This document shows, in pieces, positions 9,568 through 18,315 of a DNA stretch of 64,000 nt; the first letter of the stretch is position 1, and the number at the start of each line of letters is the position of its first letter. The DNA is from Candidatus Caenarcanales bacterium (lineage in GTDB: Bacteria > Cyanobacteriota > Vampirovibrionia > 2-02-FULL-35-15). A model generated the notes under the pieces. The model was given only the letters and a program-made list of their open reading frames with translations. It made no database searches and had not been told where the DNA came from. The translations under genes and the position numbers were made by a program. The stretch is taken from contig JAGVKQ010000005.1 in NCBI GenBank assembly GCA_020050435.1, positions 186,001 to 250,000 of the forward strand, written 5' to 3'.

Positions 9568-10544
9568 TGAAAGCAGGTATATTTTTAGCTCTTCTCCTTT
9601 CAATTTTTCCAGCTGCATGGATATTCGATCTTTCAAAAGATAAACTTATAGTTTTTGCTTCTAATTCATCATATGGTTGTGACTTTGATGGAGACAAAAA
9701 GGGGGATCTTTCTGTCTGGAATCCAAAAACAAATACAGTTTATTTTCAACTTTCTTCAGACAATATGTTTTATCAAAAGAAATATTTTAATGATGGGATA
9801 ACATACAAACCAGTTTTTGCTGATTATGATGCAGATGGAAAAACAGATTTTGCTTTTCATCAAGAAGATGCTGGTCAGTGGATAATTAATTTATCCTCAA
9901 AGCCTGATGCAGCAATAAAAATGTTTTTAGGAAATTATGGTGATCTTCCTATTCCTTTAGACTTAGAAGGGGATAAAACTTTTGATATCGGTGTTTGGAG
10001 ACCGGCTAATGGTGTTTGGGTTTTATTAAAAAAAGATGAGAAGCTAACAAAAACAGCTTCACTTCATACTCAAGGTTATGCAAGTGATATTCCATCTACA
10101 GGAGATTTTGATGGAGATGGGAAATCTGATCTAGTAATATTTAGACCTGAAAGTGGATATTGGTTTATAGATAAATCTAGTACAGAGTTTAATCCAGGTT
10201 CAGGTTTAGGTATTCAAAATGGTCAGGAATGGGATGTCATTGTCCCGAATGATTATGATGGTGATGGTAAGTGTGATTTAACTGTTTGGAGACCATCTAC
10301 TCAAACATGGTTTATTAACTATACTAATGGTTCAGGACAAAATCAGGTAAAATTTGGAAATAAAGATGATATACCTCTTTCGCTAGATGTAAGTGGAGAT
10401 TCAATACCAGAGCTGATTACCTGGGATGATTCTAGGAAAACCTGGAATGTATATAATATGAAAACTCAGCAAACACTTTCATATAAATGGGTTGTTCCAG
10501 AGGGTTCACTCCCATCTAGTTCTATATTACAAACATTTGAATAA
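9567..10544 (+). CDS. Exported protein made of VCBS/FG-GAP-like repeats
   Basis: This 325-residue protein begins with a signal-peptide-like helix (MKAGIFLALLLSIFPAAWIF). The rest is about six repeats of roughly 45 residues, each with an acidic Ca-binding loop and a following W/F-rich strand. Examples are DFDGDKKGDLSVWNP, DYDADGKTDFAF, DFDGDGKSDLVIFRP and DYDGDGKCDLTVWRP. The pattern suggests a beta-propeller bound to the outer membrane face or in the periplasm. The ATG overlaps the upstream TAA (TAATG), indicating translational coupling with the membrane protein before it. One repeat (DLEGDKTFDIGVWRP) and the last (DVSGDSIPELITW) have lost acidic residues and may not bind calcium. Confidence 0.8.
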   Translation: MKAGIFLALLLSIFPAAWIFDLSKDKLIVFASNSSYGCDFDGDKKGDLSVWNPKTNTVYFQLSSDNMFYQKKYFNDGITYKPVFADYDADGKTDFAFHQEDAGQWIINLSSKPDAAIKMFLGNYGDLPIPLDLEGDKTFDIGVWRPANGVWVLLKKDEKLTKTASLHTQGYASDIPSTGDFDGDGKSDLVIFRPESGYWFIDKSSTEFNPGSGLGIQNGQEWDVIVPNDYDGDGKCDLTVWRPSTQTWFINYTNGSGQNQVKFGNKDDIPLSLDVSGDSIPELITWDDSRKTWNVYNMKTQQTLSYKWVVPEGSLPSSSILQTFE

Positions 10545-10556
10545 AGATGTGAAGCC

Positions 10557-10904
10557 ATGAAAATGATAATAGCAATAATTAGACCAGGGAAACTGTCATC
10601 AGTAAAGATGGCAATGGATAGCGCTGGCTTTACAGGGATCACAGCTATTGCTGTAAAAGGTAGAGGAAGTCAAAAGGGAGTTGTTGAACAGTATAGAGGT
10701 AGTGAATATAAAGTAGATCTTTTGGACAAAGTGGAAATTAAAGTTGTAGTGAATGATGATGAGTTAGATAAAGCAGTCTCTATTATTATTGATAGTGCTA
10801 AAACTGGTGAAGTTGGAGATGGAAAGATCTTTGTTTTAAATGTTGAAGAGGTTATAAGAATTCGTACGAATCAAACCGGTGAAGAAGCATTGGAACCTAA
10901 GTAA
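10557..10904 (+). CDS. glnB: Nitrogen regulatory protein P-II
   Basis: This is a full-length P-II signal protein (115 aa). It has the N-terminal strand MKMIIAIIRPGK, a T-loop with Q39, Y46, R47, S49 and Y51 (EQYRGSEYKVD), and the B-loop AKTGEVGDGKIFV. The C-terminal region ends IRIRTNQTGEEAL. P-II trimers sense 2-oxoglutarate, ATP and ADP and control ammonium channels and nitrogen enzymes. Both the uridylylatable Y51 and the cyanobacterial phosphorylation site S49 are present. Which one is used cannot be told. The gene lies 6 bp before amt, the usual GlnK-AmtB pairing, so it probably plugs that channel when nitrogen is plentiful. The name glnK would be equally suitable. Confidence 0.95.
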   Translation: MKMIIAIIRPGKLSSVKMAMDSAGFTGITAIAVKGRGSQKGVVEQYRGSEYKVDLLDKVEIKVVVNDDELDKAVSIIIDSAKTGEVGDGKIFVLNVEEVIRIRTNQTGEEALEPK

Positions 10905-10910
10905 ACTCCC

Positions 10911-12218
10911 ATGGAAGAAAATGTTTATAACATTAAAACACTGTTAGATACTGCCTGGTTGATTTTAATGTCACTTTTAGTGTTTTCTATGAATTCTGGA
11001 TTCTCTATGCTGGAAGCAGGTTTTTGTAGAACTAAAAATGTAGTTAATATGCTTGTAAAAAATCTTTGTGTTGTTTTTATTTCTTCAATTGCATATTGGG
11101 CTATAGGATTTCCATTAATGTTTTCATCCGGTAGTGAATACTTCGGAGCAAATGTTTTAAATGGACTTTTTCTTTCAGGAAATCTTTTAAATTATTCTTC
11201 TATCAATAGCAACGGCATTCCACTTGAAGCAATTTTTCTTTTTCAAATGGTATTTGCTACCACCTCTGCCACTATAATTTCAGGAGCAGTAGCAGAAAGA
11301 GCAAAGTTTTTAACTCTTTTAATTTTTGCTTTTTTTATGACAAGTTTTATTTATCCTGTTTGCGGACATTGGATTCTAGGAAAAGGATTTTTATATGATC
11401 TTGGTGTAAGGGATTTTGCAGGATCTTTGATGATACATACCGTAGGTGGAGTCTCAGCTTTAGCTGCAGTTATAGTAATGGGACCAAGAGTAGGAAAATA
11501 CAATAGAGATTTAACACCTAATGCAATTATCGGGCACTCTCTTCCCATGATTACTTTAGGAGTTTTTATTCTTTGGCTTGGATGGTTTGGTTTTAATATG
11601 GGTTGTACTTATGGTTTTTCAGCTGCTTGTGCACATATAGCACTTTGTACAAATGCATGTGCAGTCTCTGGAGGGCTAGGTGCACTTTTAGTTTCATATA
11701 TTCTTCAGAGGAAATCAGATCTTTCAATGATTATAAATGGCATTTTAGGTGGACTTGTTTCTAGTACTGCTTCATGTGCTTTTGTTAGCATAACTTCAGC
11801 ATATGTAATTGGTTTTATCGCTGGATGTATAGTAGTAATTTCTATAATGCTTTTTGATAGATTTTTTCATACAGATGATCCTATAGGAGCTATTTCAGTT
11901 CATGGAGTTTGTGGCATTTGGGGGACGATTGCTCTTGGACTGTTTAGCTCTGGTGAAACCCTTTTCTTTACAAATATCTCTCCACCTAAAGCTGGTTTGT
12001 TTTTTGGCGGAAAACTTGAACAATTAATCCCTCAGCTAATTGGAGTAGTAGCAGTAGCTTCATGGGCATTTATTGTTTCTTTTGCTATTTGGTTCGTGCT
12101 TAGAAAAACGATAGGGATTCGGGTCTCTCAAAAGATTGAAGTTGATGGATTAGATATTGGTGAGCATGGAATGGATGCATACCCAGGTTTTGTAAATTCA
12201 GGTGAAGGGATTTTGTAA
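10911..12218 (+). CDS. amt: Ammonium channel/transporter Amt
   Basis: The 435-residue protein has the 11-helix Amt/MEP/Rh layout. Diagnostic stretches include SMLEAGFCRTKNVVNMLVKN in the first helices, FQMVFATTSATIISGAVAER, the pore region around MIHTVGGVSALAAV (first conserved pore His), GWFGFNMGC, and DPIGAISVHGVCGIWGTIALG (second pore His). It conducts ammonium/ammonia across the inner membrane. The C-terminal cytoplasmic tail ends around EHGMDAYPGF, the usual P-II docking region. It forms an operon with P-II upstream (6 bp gap) and overlaps the downstream ornithine cyclodeaminase-like gene by one base. No good Shine-Dalgarno precedes the ATG, so translation may depend on coupling. Confidence 0.95.
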   Translation: MEENVYNIKTLLDTAWLILMSLLVFSMNSGFSMLEAGFCRTKNVVNMLVKNLCVVFISSIAYWAIGFPLMFSSGSEYFGANVLNGLFLSGNLLNYSSINSNGIPLEAIFLFQMVFATTSATIISGAVAERAKFLTLLIFAFFMTSFIYPVCGHWILGKGFLYDLGVRDFAGSLMIHTVGGVSALAAVIVMGPRVGKYNRDLTPNAIIGHSLPMITLGVFILWLGWFGFNMGCTYGFSAACAHIALCTNACAVSGGLGALLVSYILQRKSDLSMIINGILGGLVSSTASCAFVSITSAYVIGFIAGCIVVISIMLFDRFFHTDDPIGAISVHGVCGIWGTIALGLFSSGETLFFTNISPPKAGLFFGGKLEQLIPQLIGVVAVASWAFIVSFAIWFVLRKTIGIRVSQKIEVDGLDIGEHGMDAYPGFVNSGEGIL

Positions 12219-13189
12219 TGAATAAAACCCCCTTAAAAATAATCCTTGATGAAGAAAAAATCAAAAAATCTTTAAATATAAAAAATGTTATAAAAATTGT
12301 TGAAGAAGGCTTTAGGAAAAAGGGTTTGGGATTGGTAAGTTTATTACCTAAAATGGGTCCTGATCTTAGAACCGATGGTGCTTTTGCTGACTCTATGCCA
12401 GTTTCAGTTTTTGATTCTTTTGATGAGGGCGAGGGCACGTGCCCTCGCTTGCAGATCTTTGGAATAAAGTGGTTAAGTGCTTATAAAAGTAATATAAAAA
12501 AAGGACTGCCATATATAAACAGCTTGATTATTTTAAATGACCGTAAAACTGGTGAGCCCATAGCGATTTTAAAAGGTAATTGGATTACTGCTATTAGGAC
12601 AGCAGCAGTTTCAGCAGTGACTGCAAAATATCTAGCTCCGAAAAAAAAGCAATTAACGGTAGGAATATTTGGTACTGGTTTGCAGGCATATGTTCATGTT
12701 TTGGCTTTTAAAGCTTTATATAAAAACCCAAGATTTATTTTATTTAATCATAGTGAAACATCACTTAGACAATTTCTTGTCAAGTTTAAAAACGAAAAAT
12801 TCCAGATAGAAAATGACTTTCACAAAGTTGTACAAAATTCAGATGTAATAATAAGTGCTACTACTTTTACTTCTGAAATCACCCCATATATTTATTATAA
12901 AGACTTAAAAGATGATGTTTTAATTCTTCCACTTGATTATGGTTCTAGGATTGATCCAGCTTTATACAAAAAACTTGATGAGGTTTATACTGATGACATT
13001 TCTCAGTATGAATTAAAAAGTAAGGTAAGAACTTATTTCCCTAAACAAAGGCCAATAATAAAAATCGAGGTTGGAGACTTAATTGCAAAGAGGAAAACTA
13101 GAGATTCAAAGCCAAAAAAAATCCTCGTTTTTAACCTAGGTATTGCTTTGTTTGACATTCTGACGGCCTTATCAACCATAAAGAAATAA
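12218..13189 (+). CDS. Ornithine cyclodeaminase/mu-crystallin family enzyme
   Basis: This 323-residue protein has AAGGGA 8 nt before an ATG that overlaps the amt stop. It shows the family pattern GIKWLSAYKSNIKKGLPYI, ILNDRKTGEPIAI, then WITAIRTAAVSAVTAKYLA and the NAD-binding GIFGTGLQA. Family members use NAD(P) to deaminate ornithine to proline, or act as related imine reductases or dehydrogenases. Location behind P-II and amt suggests ammonia metabolism. A 28-bp palindrome is inserted in frame at 12425-12452, just before the conserved GIKW block, and adds an EGTCPRLQ-like peptide. The exact substrate is uncertain because this family includes alanine dehydrogenase-like and siderophore enzymes. 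Confidence 0.85.
   Translation: MNKTPLKIILDEEKIKKSLNIKNVIKIVEEGFRKKGLGLVSLLPKMGPDLRTDGAFADSMPVSVFDSFDEGEGTCPRLQIFGIKWLSAYKSNIKKGLPYINSLIILNDRKTGEPIAILKGNWITAIRTAAVSAVTAKYLAPKKKQLTVGIFGTGLQAYVHVLAFKALYKNPRFILFNHSETSLRQFLVKFKNEKFQIENDFHKVVQNSDVIISATTFTSEITPYIYYKDLKDDVLILPLDYGSRIDPALYKKLDEVYTDDISQYELKSKVRTYFPKQRPIIKIEVGDLIAKRKTRDSKPKKILVFNLGIALFDILTALSTIKK
12425..12452. repeat. 28-bp palindrome inserted in frame in a coding gene (subfamily with CACGTG centre)
   Basis: The centre is CAC|GTG and the arms GCGAGGGCAC / GTGCCCTCGC are perfect over 10 bp. The 14-bp arm starts at a codon first base and is read E-G-E-G-T-C-P-R-L. A near-identical copy in leuS at 26462-26489 is read in the same frame. 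Confidence 0.85.
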
Positions 13190-13548
13190 GTCTCATTGTA
13201 AATTCTCTGATTGTTTCATCAGCTTTAGGACTAAGTTCTTATATCAAATAACTATGATTTAGCCCTTTTTATAGGTAAATGGAAGGGACTTCGTATATAC
13301 ACACAATTTGAATTATAAAAAAAAGATTAATGTGTATAAATTGGCCTTTAAATCACACTTAAGTAAATGTTAAGATCGAAGGGTAAGCACTTATTTAAGC
13401 ATTATATAAAAAAACATAGAAAGTACGACAAATCAATGGCGATAAGGTCGATAGTAAATAAAGATAATAGAGCGGTTTTGATGACAAAGCCTGCTCGTTT
13501 TTTGTTTTAAGGGATAAAAGTTTCTAGCTATTCAAAGGGGAATAAGCT
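13190..13548. other. Gene-free stretch (359 bp) ahead of the giant orphan gene
   Basis: No ORF with coding character is seen. The region is AT-rich and includes a short inverted repeat ATACACA...TGTGTAT around 13297-13337. A TATAAA at 13335-13340 is a possible but unsupported promoter element. Near its end it carries a terminator-like hairpin (listed separately), so transcripts of the downstream gene either start after it or read through it. Confidence 0.5.
13470..13508 (+). terminator. Terminator-like hairpin with T-run in the leader of the 1396-aa gene
   Basis: GAGCGG (13470-13475) pairs imperfectly with CCTGCTC (13490-13496), with extra TTT/AAA pairing inside. GTTTTTTGTTTT follows. It lies 280 bp after the ornithine cyclodeaminase-like stop and 40 bp before the next start codon. 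This position suits an attenuator or the end of a short leader RNA better than a simple operon terminator. Confidence 0.5.
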
Positions 13549-16500
13549 TTGACGATGACAGCACCAGTTGGACCAGTAGATTCAGGACAAAGTTCATTAG
13601 GAGCAGATACTCTTAAAGCTTCTGATACTGAAAGAACTAAGCCACCATTAATCCAAGCAGCATCTACTGTTCAGGTTCCAGAAGTAGAGGCTGGAACAGT
13701 TTTTACTTCATGGGGTAGAGCTATAGGTGTTTTACCTGCTGATAATAAACCATTTCTTGATTTTCTCCAACAAATATATGACATTCATAATTTACCTAAA
13801 GAGCAAAGACAAGAATATATTTTAAAGAATGTAGAGCTTGTAAGAAGTACCGCTGAAAGTGTAATTGAAAAAGGGAAAGAAAATTTCAATAATGGAAAAC
13901 CTGAATGGGCAGGTGTAACTAAATCCTCTGGTATTCCTATGTCTACTCAGCTAGAAGATCTGACAGGTGGATACTCACCACAGTTTCACTACTCTCATAA
14001 TTGTTTAGGCTACCACATGGCAAAAGCAGTAAAAGAAGGTTTAAAACTTTTTGAAAGTGAAGACTGTGATGGTACTTTCGTAGATAAAACCTTAAGAACA
14101 TTTGCTACAAGAAGATTCCAATCACTTAGACAAATCTATGAACATTTTCAAGCTATAAATGCAAGTACTGAACTTTTAGATACTACCTGGACGGTTAATA
14201 CAGCAAGGTCTTTATTCTCTACACAAATTTTAGCCAGAAATGAAGGCATAGAGGGTTCTACTACAATGGGTGAACACTATAGTGCATTTTCAGAAATTGC
14301 TGGTACTAGTCCTGCTGACCAAATCGATTTAGCTAATAGGATGGGGGTTTCTGCATTTAATGGTGCCGTAAGACATGAGCCTAGTAAAGCAGGAGAAAAG
14401 CCTAAACCTCTTTATATTTCACCTAAGCTGATGCAAGTAGATTACATGTTTAGATTCCTTGGTGATGACTTTTTAGATAAGTTTTTTATAAAGCCTACGC
14501 TAGAACATGAATATTCAGCGGCTGAGCCAAAAGGCCTTACTGACTATATTTTTCAAACACAAAAGATTTTAGGAGAAGTTTATTATACTGACTATTTAAA
14601 AATTGCTCAGGCATATGAGGATACTGTTCAAGTTGGAAAAAGTTGGGACGATTTTCAAGTTGAAATAAAAAGACTAATCAAAGATGAAGATTTAAAAATT
14701 ATTGGTAGTACTCCATTAGATGAAACCACCCAAAACAGAATGATAGGCAGTAAAATACCTAATTATTATGATCTTTTGGAAAACAGTCCACAAGAATTCT
14801 TCTTTACAGTTACAAATTCTAGAATTACATCTATTTGTTGTCACTTTTTTAACTCTCGAGGGGTTCCAAAAGAAGGTTCTATAGATGATGCTAAAGATAA
14901 ATTAATTGACTGGTCACATCATGAAGGGGTTAGAAATAGAACAAGAGAATTAAATCGTGGCTGCATGCACACGCAGCCGGAAATAAGAAAGTATGTAGAA
15001 GAAAACCAAAGAATTTTAAGAGAAGATGGTGTAAAAGCTTATATAGACAAGCGATTATTAGATCACATGATGCATCTTTATAAAAAAGATGATTTTAAAA
15101 ATAGTAAAGTTTTTGACATTGTTTTTGATGAAATTGAACATTCACATAAACTTACTTTTAAAAAAGAATTCTTAGAATCACTTAATTCTTATGATCATAC
15201 AAGAAACTATGTATATGAATTAAAAGAAAAACTACAAGATGGCACAGCTCCAGAAAGAGAATTGGCAAAATATTTAGATGATATTTTTCCTGTGGACATT
15301 TTAGATAGAAGTTTACTTAGCGATACATATGATCTGGATCCTTCGAGTAAAACTGATGGACTGTATCTTTTTCCTGATGAACTGTTTTGTGTAAATAATA
15401 AAAATCAATTTACTGGACATGATTCTTTTATATCTATTTTTAATTTAGAAGCTAAATCAAATGCATTAAATCCAGATGGAAACTATTATTTTGAACTCCA
15501 GCCAAATACTTCCAAAGGTGAGGTGATTCCATCTCCTCGAAGATGTTTTGAAGAAGGTCTATTCCCTATCCATCATGGTGATACCTTAAGTGACTTAGAT
15601 GCCCAGATAGCGTGTTTAGAAAGAGGTGGATTAGCTATAGTACCTTATACTCTTATTAAGGATGGAAACATTTATGAAGCAGCTTTTAAAGCTAGAGAAA
15701 AATATGCAACAGTTGTAGAAGAATCCATAAATATAGTAACTTCAGGATTTCATGTTACTAAAAGACAAATACCAACATTTGATGTTGATCAAGGGAGAAT
15801 GTTATCTGATGAAGAACTTGCCTTACAAGATTGGAATGAGCGATTGGCAAATGTAGATTCAGCTTTAACAAACGTTAAGCAACTATTTGCAAATGGTGCC
15901 TATGGTATAGAGAAAAATAAAGAAACGGAAAATTATAAAAAGGTGATTATTACTGAGGATGGTAATAAAGACTATGTAAGAGATGAATCAGGAAATATTC
16001 TTGAGTTTACTAAAGACGAGATAATAACTGATATTAAGAGATTTTATTTAGGACGAGTAGTTAGAATGCCTAATCCATCAGCTAAAGTTAGATGTCATTC
16101 TGAAATTATTCAGCTTTTAACAGGTGTTAATTTGACTCTTGATGAAAATTCAGAATTTGCTACAAAGGCTATTGAAAGAGACAGATATATTTCATCTCAT
16201 ATTCCTAAGTCAAGAGCTTGGTTTATATATAGAGATGATCATAATGAAGCATTTTATAGAAGAAAAGAAGATGGATGTCTTGTCTCATTAAAGACTGGAA
16301 AAGTTCTTACTTATGGAGTGGAGAATGTTTTAAAGAGAAGAGAAAAGATTGCAGAAGGACATATTTTGAATAAATGTGTTGGAGAAAAAATTGATGGTAT
16401 AGATCAGGAAGTAACAATAGACTTCTTAAACAAGATTCTACAAGAAGATAAACATCTTCCAGCGGTAAGCCAAAAATCGGGACTTTTTTCAAACAATTTA

Positions 16501-17739
16501 ATATTAAACTGTTTTGGACTTGGAGATAAGAAAAAGGGTGAAGAAAGATTAGATGATTTATTGTGTAGACTTCCCCGAGTGTTTCCTAAGGTTCTAGAGT
16601 GGTCAGGTGGCATGATGGCTCTTGGTGGAGTAATTAGACTTATTAGTATTCCTTTTGTAGGTGAAGAAAGTATTGTAAATAAAACTGGATATTGGGTCTC
16701 GAATTTAGTTAGAGCAGCTTCTGCATTAGCTGGTGGATTACGTGGGGAGTTAAATGTAAATAAATATCATGATATTTTTGGCGGTGAATTAATAAATGTC
16801 TTTTCTGCTCTCTTTCTTGGTAATGGAGCTAAGCATGCTGGACTTGGACTAGGGAATCTTTTACTGTTTGGTGGGAGAGGAAGACAAAGAGCTCAGATAA
16901 TGCAAAGAGTTAATAGTCATACCCTGTCAGATATTAAGAGCGGTAAATTAGAAAGTCTTGATCCAAGAGAATATACTAGAGATGTAACAAAGTTTGCAGC
17001 GGAAGATTTAATTGTAAATATTACAAATGCTGCTAAGAGAGCTAAATGTCCAGTATTGCTTGCTGAAGTAGGAGCTACACTTTTTAGTTCTCTTCTAACT
17101 CCAGGGAAGATAGTTTATGATGTTATTAGGGAACCAAAATTAATTTTTTCGTGGACAAAAAGAGAATCAGAAAAATCAGGTAAGGTGTATTCCACCATTC
17201 CTAGTGCAGGACATTTACTATCTATTACTGGTTTGATTAGTGGTATTGGAGCTATTATAGCTGGGACATTAGGAAGAAGTGAAAAAGCTGGTGATATAGC
17301 AGATCATGGATTTAACTTCTTGGGAGATTGGGCTATTAAGATCTCATCAGCAATCCCTGCTCTTAGTATCATTGTAAATGGATGGGAAGTAGCTAATAAT
17401 GCTCAAGGACTTCCATTGTCTACTAGAAATTTAGATGGTACAGAAATGAAATATAATCCTAAGAGAGCTGGATTTGCACAAATGGCTGCTGGTGGTTTAT
17501 ATGGAATACTTCCATGGTTTGGATTACATAAAGACTCTGTAGCAGCAGCATATGATGTAGCAAATGGTTTGTATTTTGGATTGCCAGGAATGAATATGAG
17601 TGTGGCTGAAGAAGAAAAACTAAATACATTAAAAATGGTTGAAGATGAGCGTACTAAAGGTCAAAAACTATTCTTAAATCAACATGAAACCTTGGCAGAA
17701 ATAGCTAGTAGAGCAGTAGCCCCAGTACAAGCAGCCTAA
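13549..17739 (+). CDS. Giant protein of unknown function with hydrophobic C-terminal third
   Basis: This 1396-residue protein is not one I recognise. The TTG at 13549 is preceded by AAAGGGG at 8 nt. An ATG two codons later would be 14 nt away, so TTG is preferred. Residues 1 to about 1000 are soluble-looking, without a signal peptide. They are rich in charged and aromatic residues, with His-rich spots (YSPQFHYSHNCLGYHMAK near 145; DWSHHEGVRNRTREL near 465). From about 1010 to 1370 there are about seven glycine/alanine-rich hydrophobic segments, such as GGMMALGGVIRLISIPFV, HLLSITGLISGIGAIIAG and AAGGLYGILPWFGL. The C-terminus ends in a short polar tail. A cytoplasmic domain anchored to the membrane is plausible. 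Codon use is like its neighbours, so recent transfer is not indicated. Confidence 0.8.
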   Translation: MTMTAPVGPVDSGQSSLGADTLKASDTERTKPPLIQAASTVQVPEVEAGTVFTSWGRAIGVLPADNKPFLDFLQQIYDIHNLPKEQRQEYILKNVELVRSTAESVIEKGKENFNNGKPEWAGVTKSSGIPMSTQLEDLTGGYSPQFHYSHNCLGYHMAKAVKEGLKLFESEDCDGTFVDKTLRTFATRRFQSLRQIYEHFQAINASTELLDTTWTVNTARSLFSTQILARNEGIEGSTTMGEHYSAFSEIAGTSPADQIDLANRMGVSAFNGAVRHEPSKAGEKPKPLYISPKLMQVDYMFRFLGDDFLDKFFIKPTLEHEYSAAEPKGLTDYIFQTQKILGEVYYTDYLKIAQAYEDTVQVGKSWDDFQVEIKRLIKDEDLKIIGSTPLDETTQNRMIGSKIPNYYDLLENSPQEFFFTVTNSRITSICCHFFNSRGVPKEGSIDDAKDKLIDWSHHEGVRNRTRELNRGCMHTQPEIRKYVEENQRILREDGVKAYIDKRLLDHMMHLYKKDDFKNSKVFDIVFDEIEHSHKLTFKKEFLESLNSYDHTRNYVYELKEKLQDGTAPERELAKYLDDIFPVDILDRSLLSDTYDLDPSSKTDGLYLFPDELFCVNNKNQFTGHDSFISIFNLEAKSNALNPDGNYYFELQPNTSKGEVIPSPRRCFEEGLFPIHHGDTLSDLDAQIACLERGGLAIVPYTLIKDGNIYEAAFKAREKYATVVEESINIVTSGFHVTKRQIPTFDVDQGRMLSDEELALQDWNERLANVDSALTNVKQLFANGAYGIEKNKETENYKKVIITEDGNKDYVRDESGNILEFTKDEIITDIKRFYLGRVVRMPNPSAKVRCHSEIIQLLTGVNLTLDENSEFATKAIERDRYISSHIPKSRAWFIYRDDHNEAFYRRKEDGCLVSLKTGKVLTYGVENVLKRREKIAEGHILNKCVGEKIDGIDQEVTIDFLNKILQEDKHLPAVSQKSGLFSNNLILNCFGLGDKKKGEERLDDLLCRLPRVFPKVLEWSGGMMALGGVIRLISIPFVGEESIVNKTGYWVSNLVRAASALAGGLRGELNVNKYHDIFGGELINVFSALFLGNGAKHAGLGLGNLLLFGGRGRQRAQIMQRVNSHTLSDIKSGKLESLDPREYTRDVTKFAAEDLIVNITNAAKRAKCPVLLAEVGATLFSSLLTPGKIVYDVIREPKLIFSWTKRESEKSGKVYSTIPSAGHLLSITGLISGIGAIIAGTLGRSEKAGDIADHGFNFLGDWAIKISSAIPALSIIVNGWEVANNAQGLPLSTRNLDGTEMKYNPKRAGFAQMAAGGLYGILPWFGLHKDSVAAAYDVANGLYFGLPGMNMSVAEEEKLNTLKMVEDERTKGQKLFLNQHETLAEIASRAVAPVQAA

Positions 17740-17924
17740 TCTATTTTCTTCAATTGAAATAATGTAGATAAAGTTAAAATGGGTTTTTTTTGCAATAAAC
17801 TATAAACTCTATTTATTGCACCGGTTAAACTTTCTTTTCTTGCGCGAAATTTAATCTCTTTTTTAAGTGCTTGTAATTCAGTTTTTCTTTCTATTTCTTC
17901 TTCGAAGATTGGATTATATATCAT
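17736..17924 (-). CDS. Small hypothetical protein (62 aa)
   Basis: TGAGG lies about 8 nt upstream of the ATG. The peptide is highly charged in its first half (PIFEEEIERKTELQALKKEI) with a basic, amphipathic remainder (SLTGAINRVYSLLQKKP). Its stop overlaps the 3' end of the converging giant gene by 4 bp. A 9-bp inverted repeat, TGCAATAAA/TTTATTGCA, lies inside the gene at about 17789-17820. There is no recognisable family. The good ribosome-binding site and helical composition make it a plausible real gene, but it could be spurious. Confidence 0.45.
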   Translation of the reverse strand: MIYNPIFEEEIERKTELQALKKEIKFRARKESLTGAINRVYSLLQKKPILTLSTLFQLKKID

Positions 17925-18094
17925 GATTTTTACCTCATTGTAAAAAGTGGACCTAATCGCTCTTTAGGATACTGACGTCTGAAACACCAAACTGCTCCTA
18001 TAGAACTTTATACCCAATACTATAGAATCTAATGGTTATTGATTTGTTAAACTTCCTAAAGAATTTTTAGGCATGAGCCTAGAGAAGAATCTAT

Positions 18095-18133
18095 CGCCGC
18101 CTTTGGCGCCCGCTCGACGCCTTGTGAGCGGGG
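18095..18133. repeat. GC-rich double palindrome
   Basis: Two dyads lie side by side: CGCCGCC-TTT-GGCG, then CCCGCTC (18109-18115) pairing with GAGCGGG (18126-18132). The first part shares CGCCAAAGGCG with an insertion in recJ at 60575-60608 (reverse complement). It is much richer in G+C than the flanking DNA. Confidence 0.6.
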
Positions 18134-18225
18134 AGTAATAAGGAAAGAAAACTGATAAAGGAAATTAATTCCTCAGGTTCTGCTTGTATAGAGGTGTTAA
18201 AGGAAGGGTTAAATCAAACCCCACT

Positions 18226-18315
18226 CGTCATTGCGAGGAGGGCAAAGCCCGACGTGGCAATCCGCTTCATTTACATTATGGAGATTGCTTCGTCATTTCA
18301 TTCCTCGCAATGACG
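18226..18315. repeat. REP-like 90-bp inverted repeat (CGTCATTGCGAGGA type)
   Basis: The ends CGTCATTGCGAGGA (18226-18239) and TCCTCGCAATGACG (18302-18315) are perfect inverted copies. The interior carries GGCAATCCGCTTC and GGAGATTGCTTCG, a second nested dyad. This type of sequence (GTCATTGCGAG...CTCGCAATGAC) occurs in many unrelated bacteria as a REP/MITE-like repeat. It lies 29 bp before the rph start, so it may affect its expression. Confidence 0.85.

Noticed and set aside
12100-12438. Antisense 112-codon frame over the ornithine cyclodeaminase-like gene start
   Set aside because: It overlaps two well-supported genes, lacks a ribosome-binding site and resembles no protein.
13345-13508. Possible c-di-GMP-type riboswitch in the leader of the giant gene (GACAAAGCC resembles part of the GEMM core)
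   Set aside because: The rest of the GEMM core (CACGCACAGGGCAAACC-like block and tetraloop receptor) is absent, so only the terminator-like hairpin is reported.
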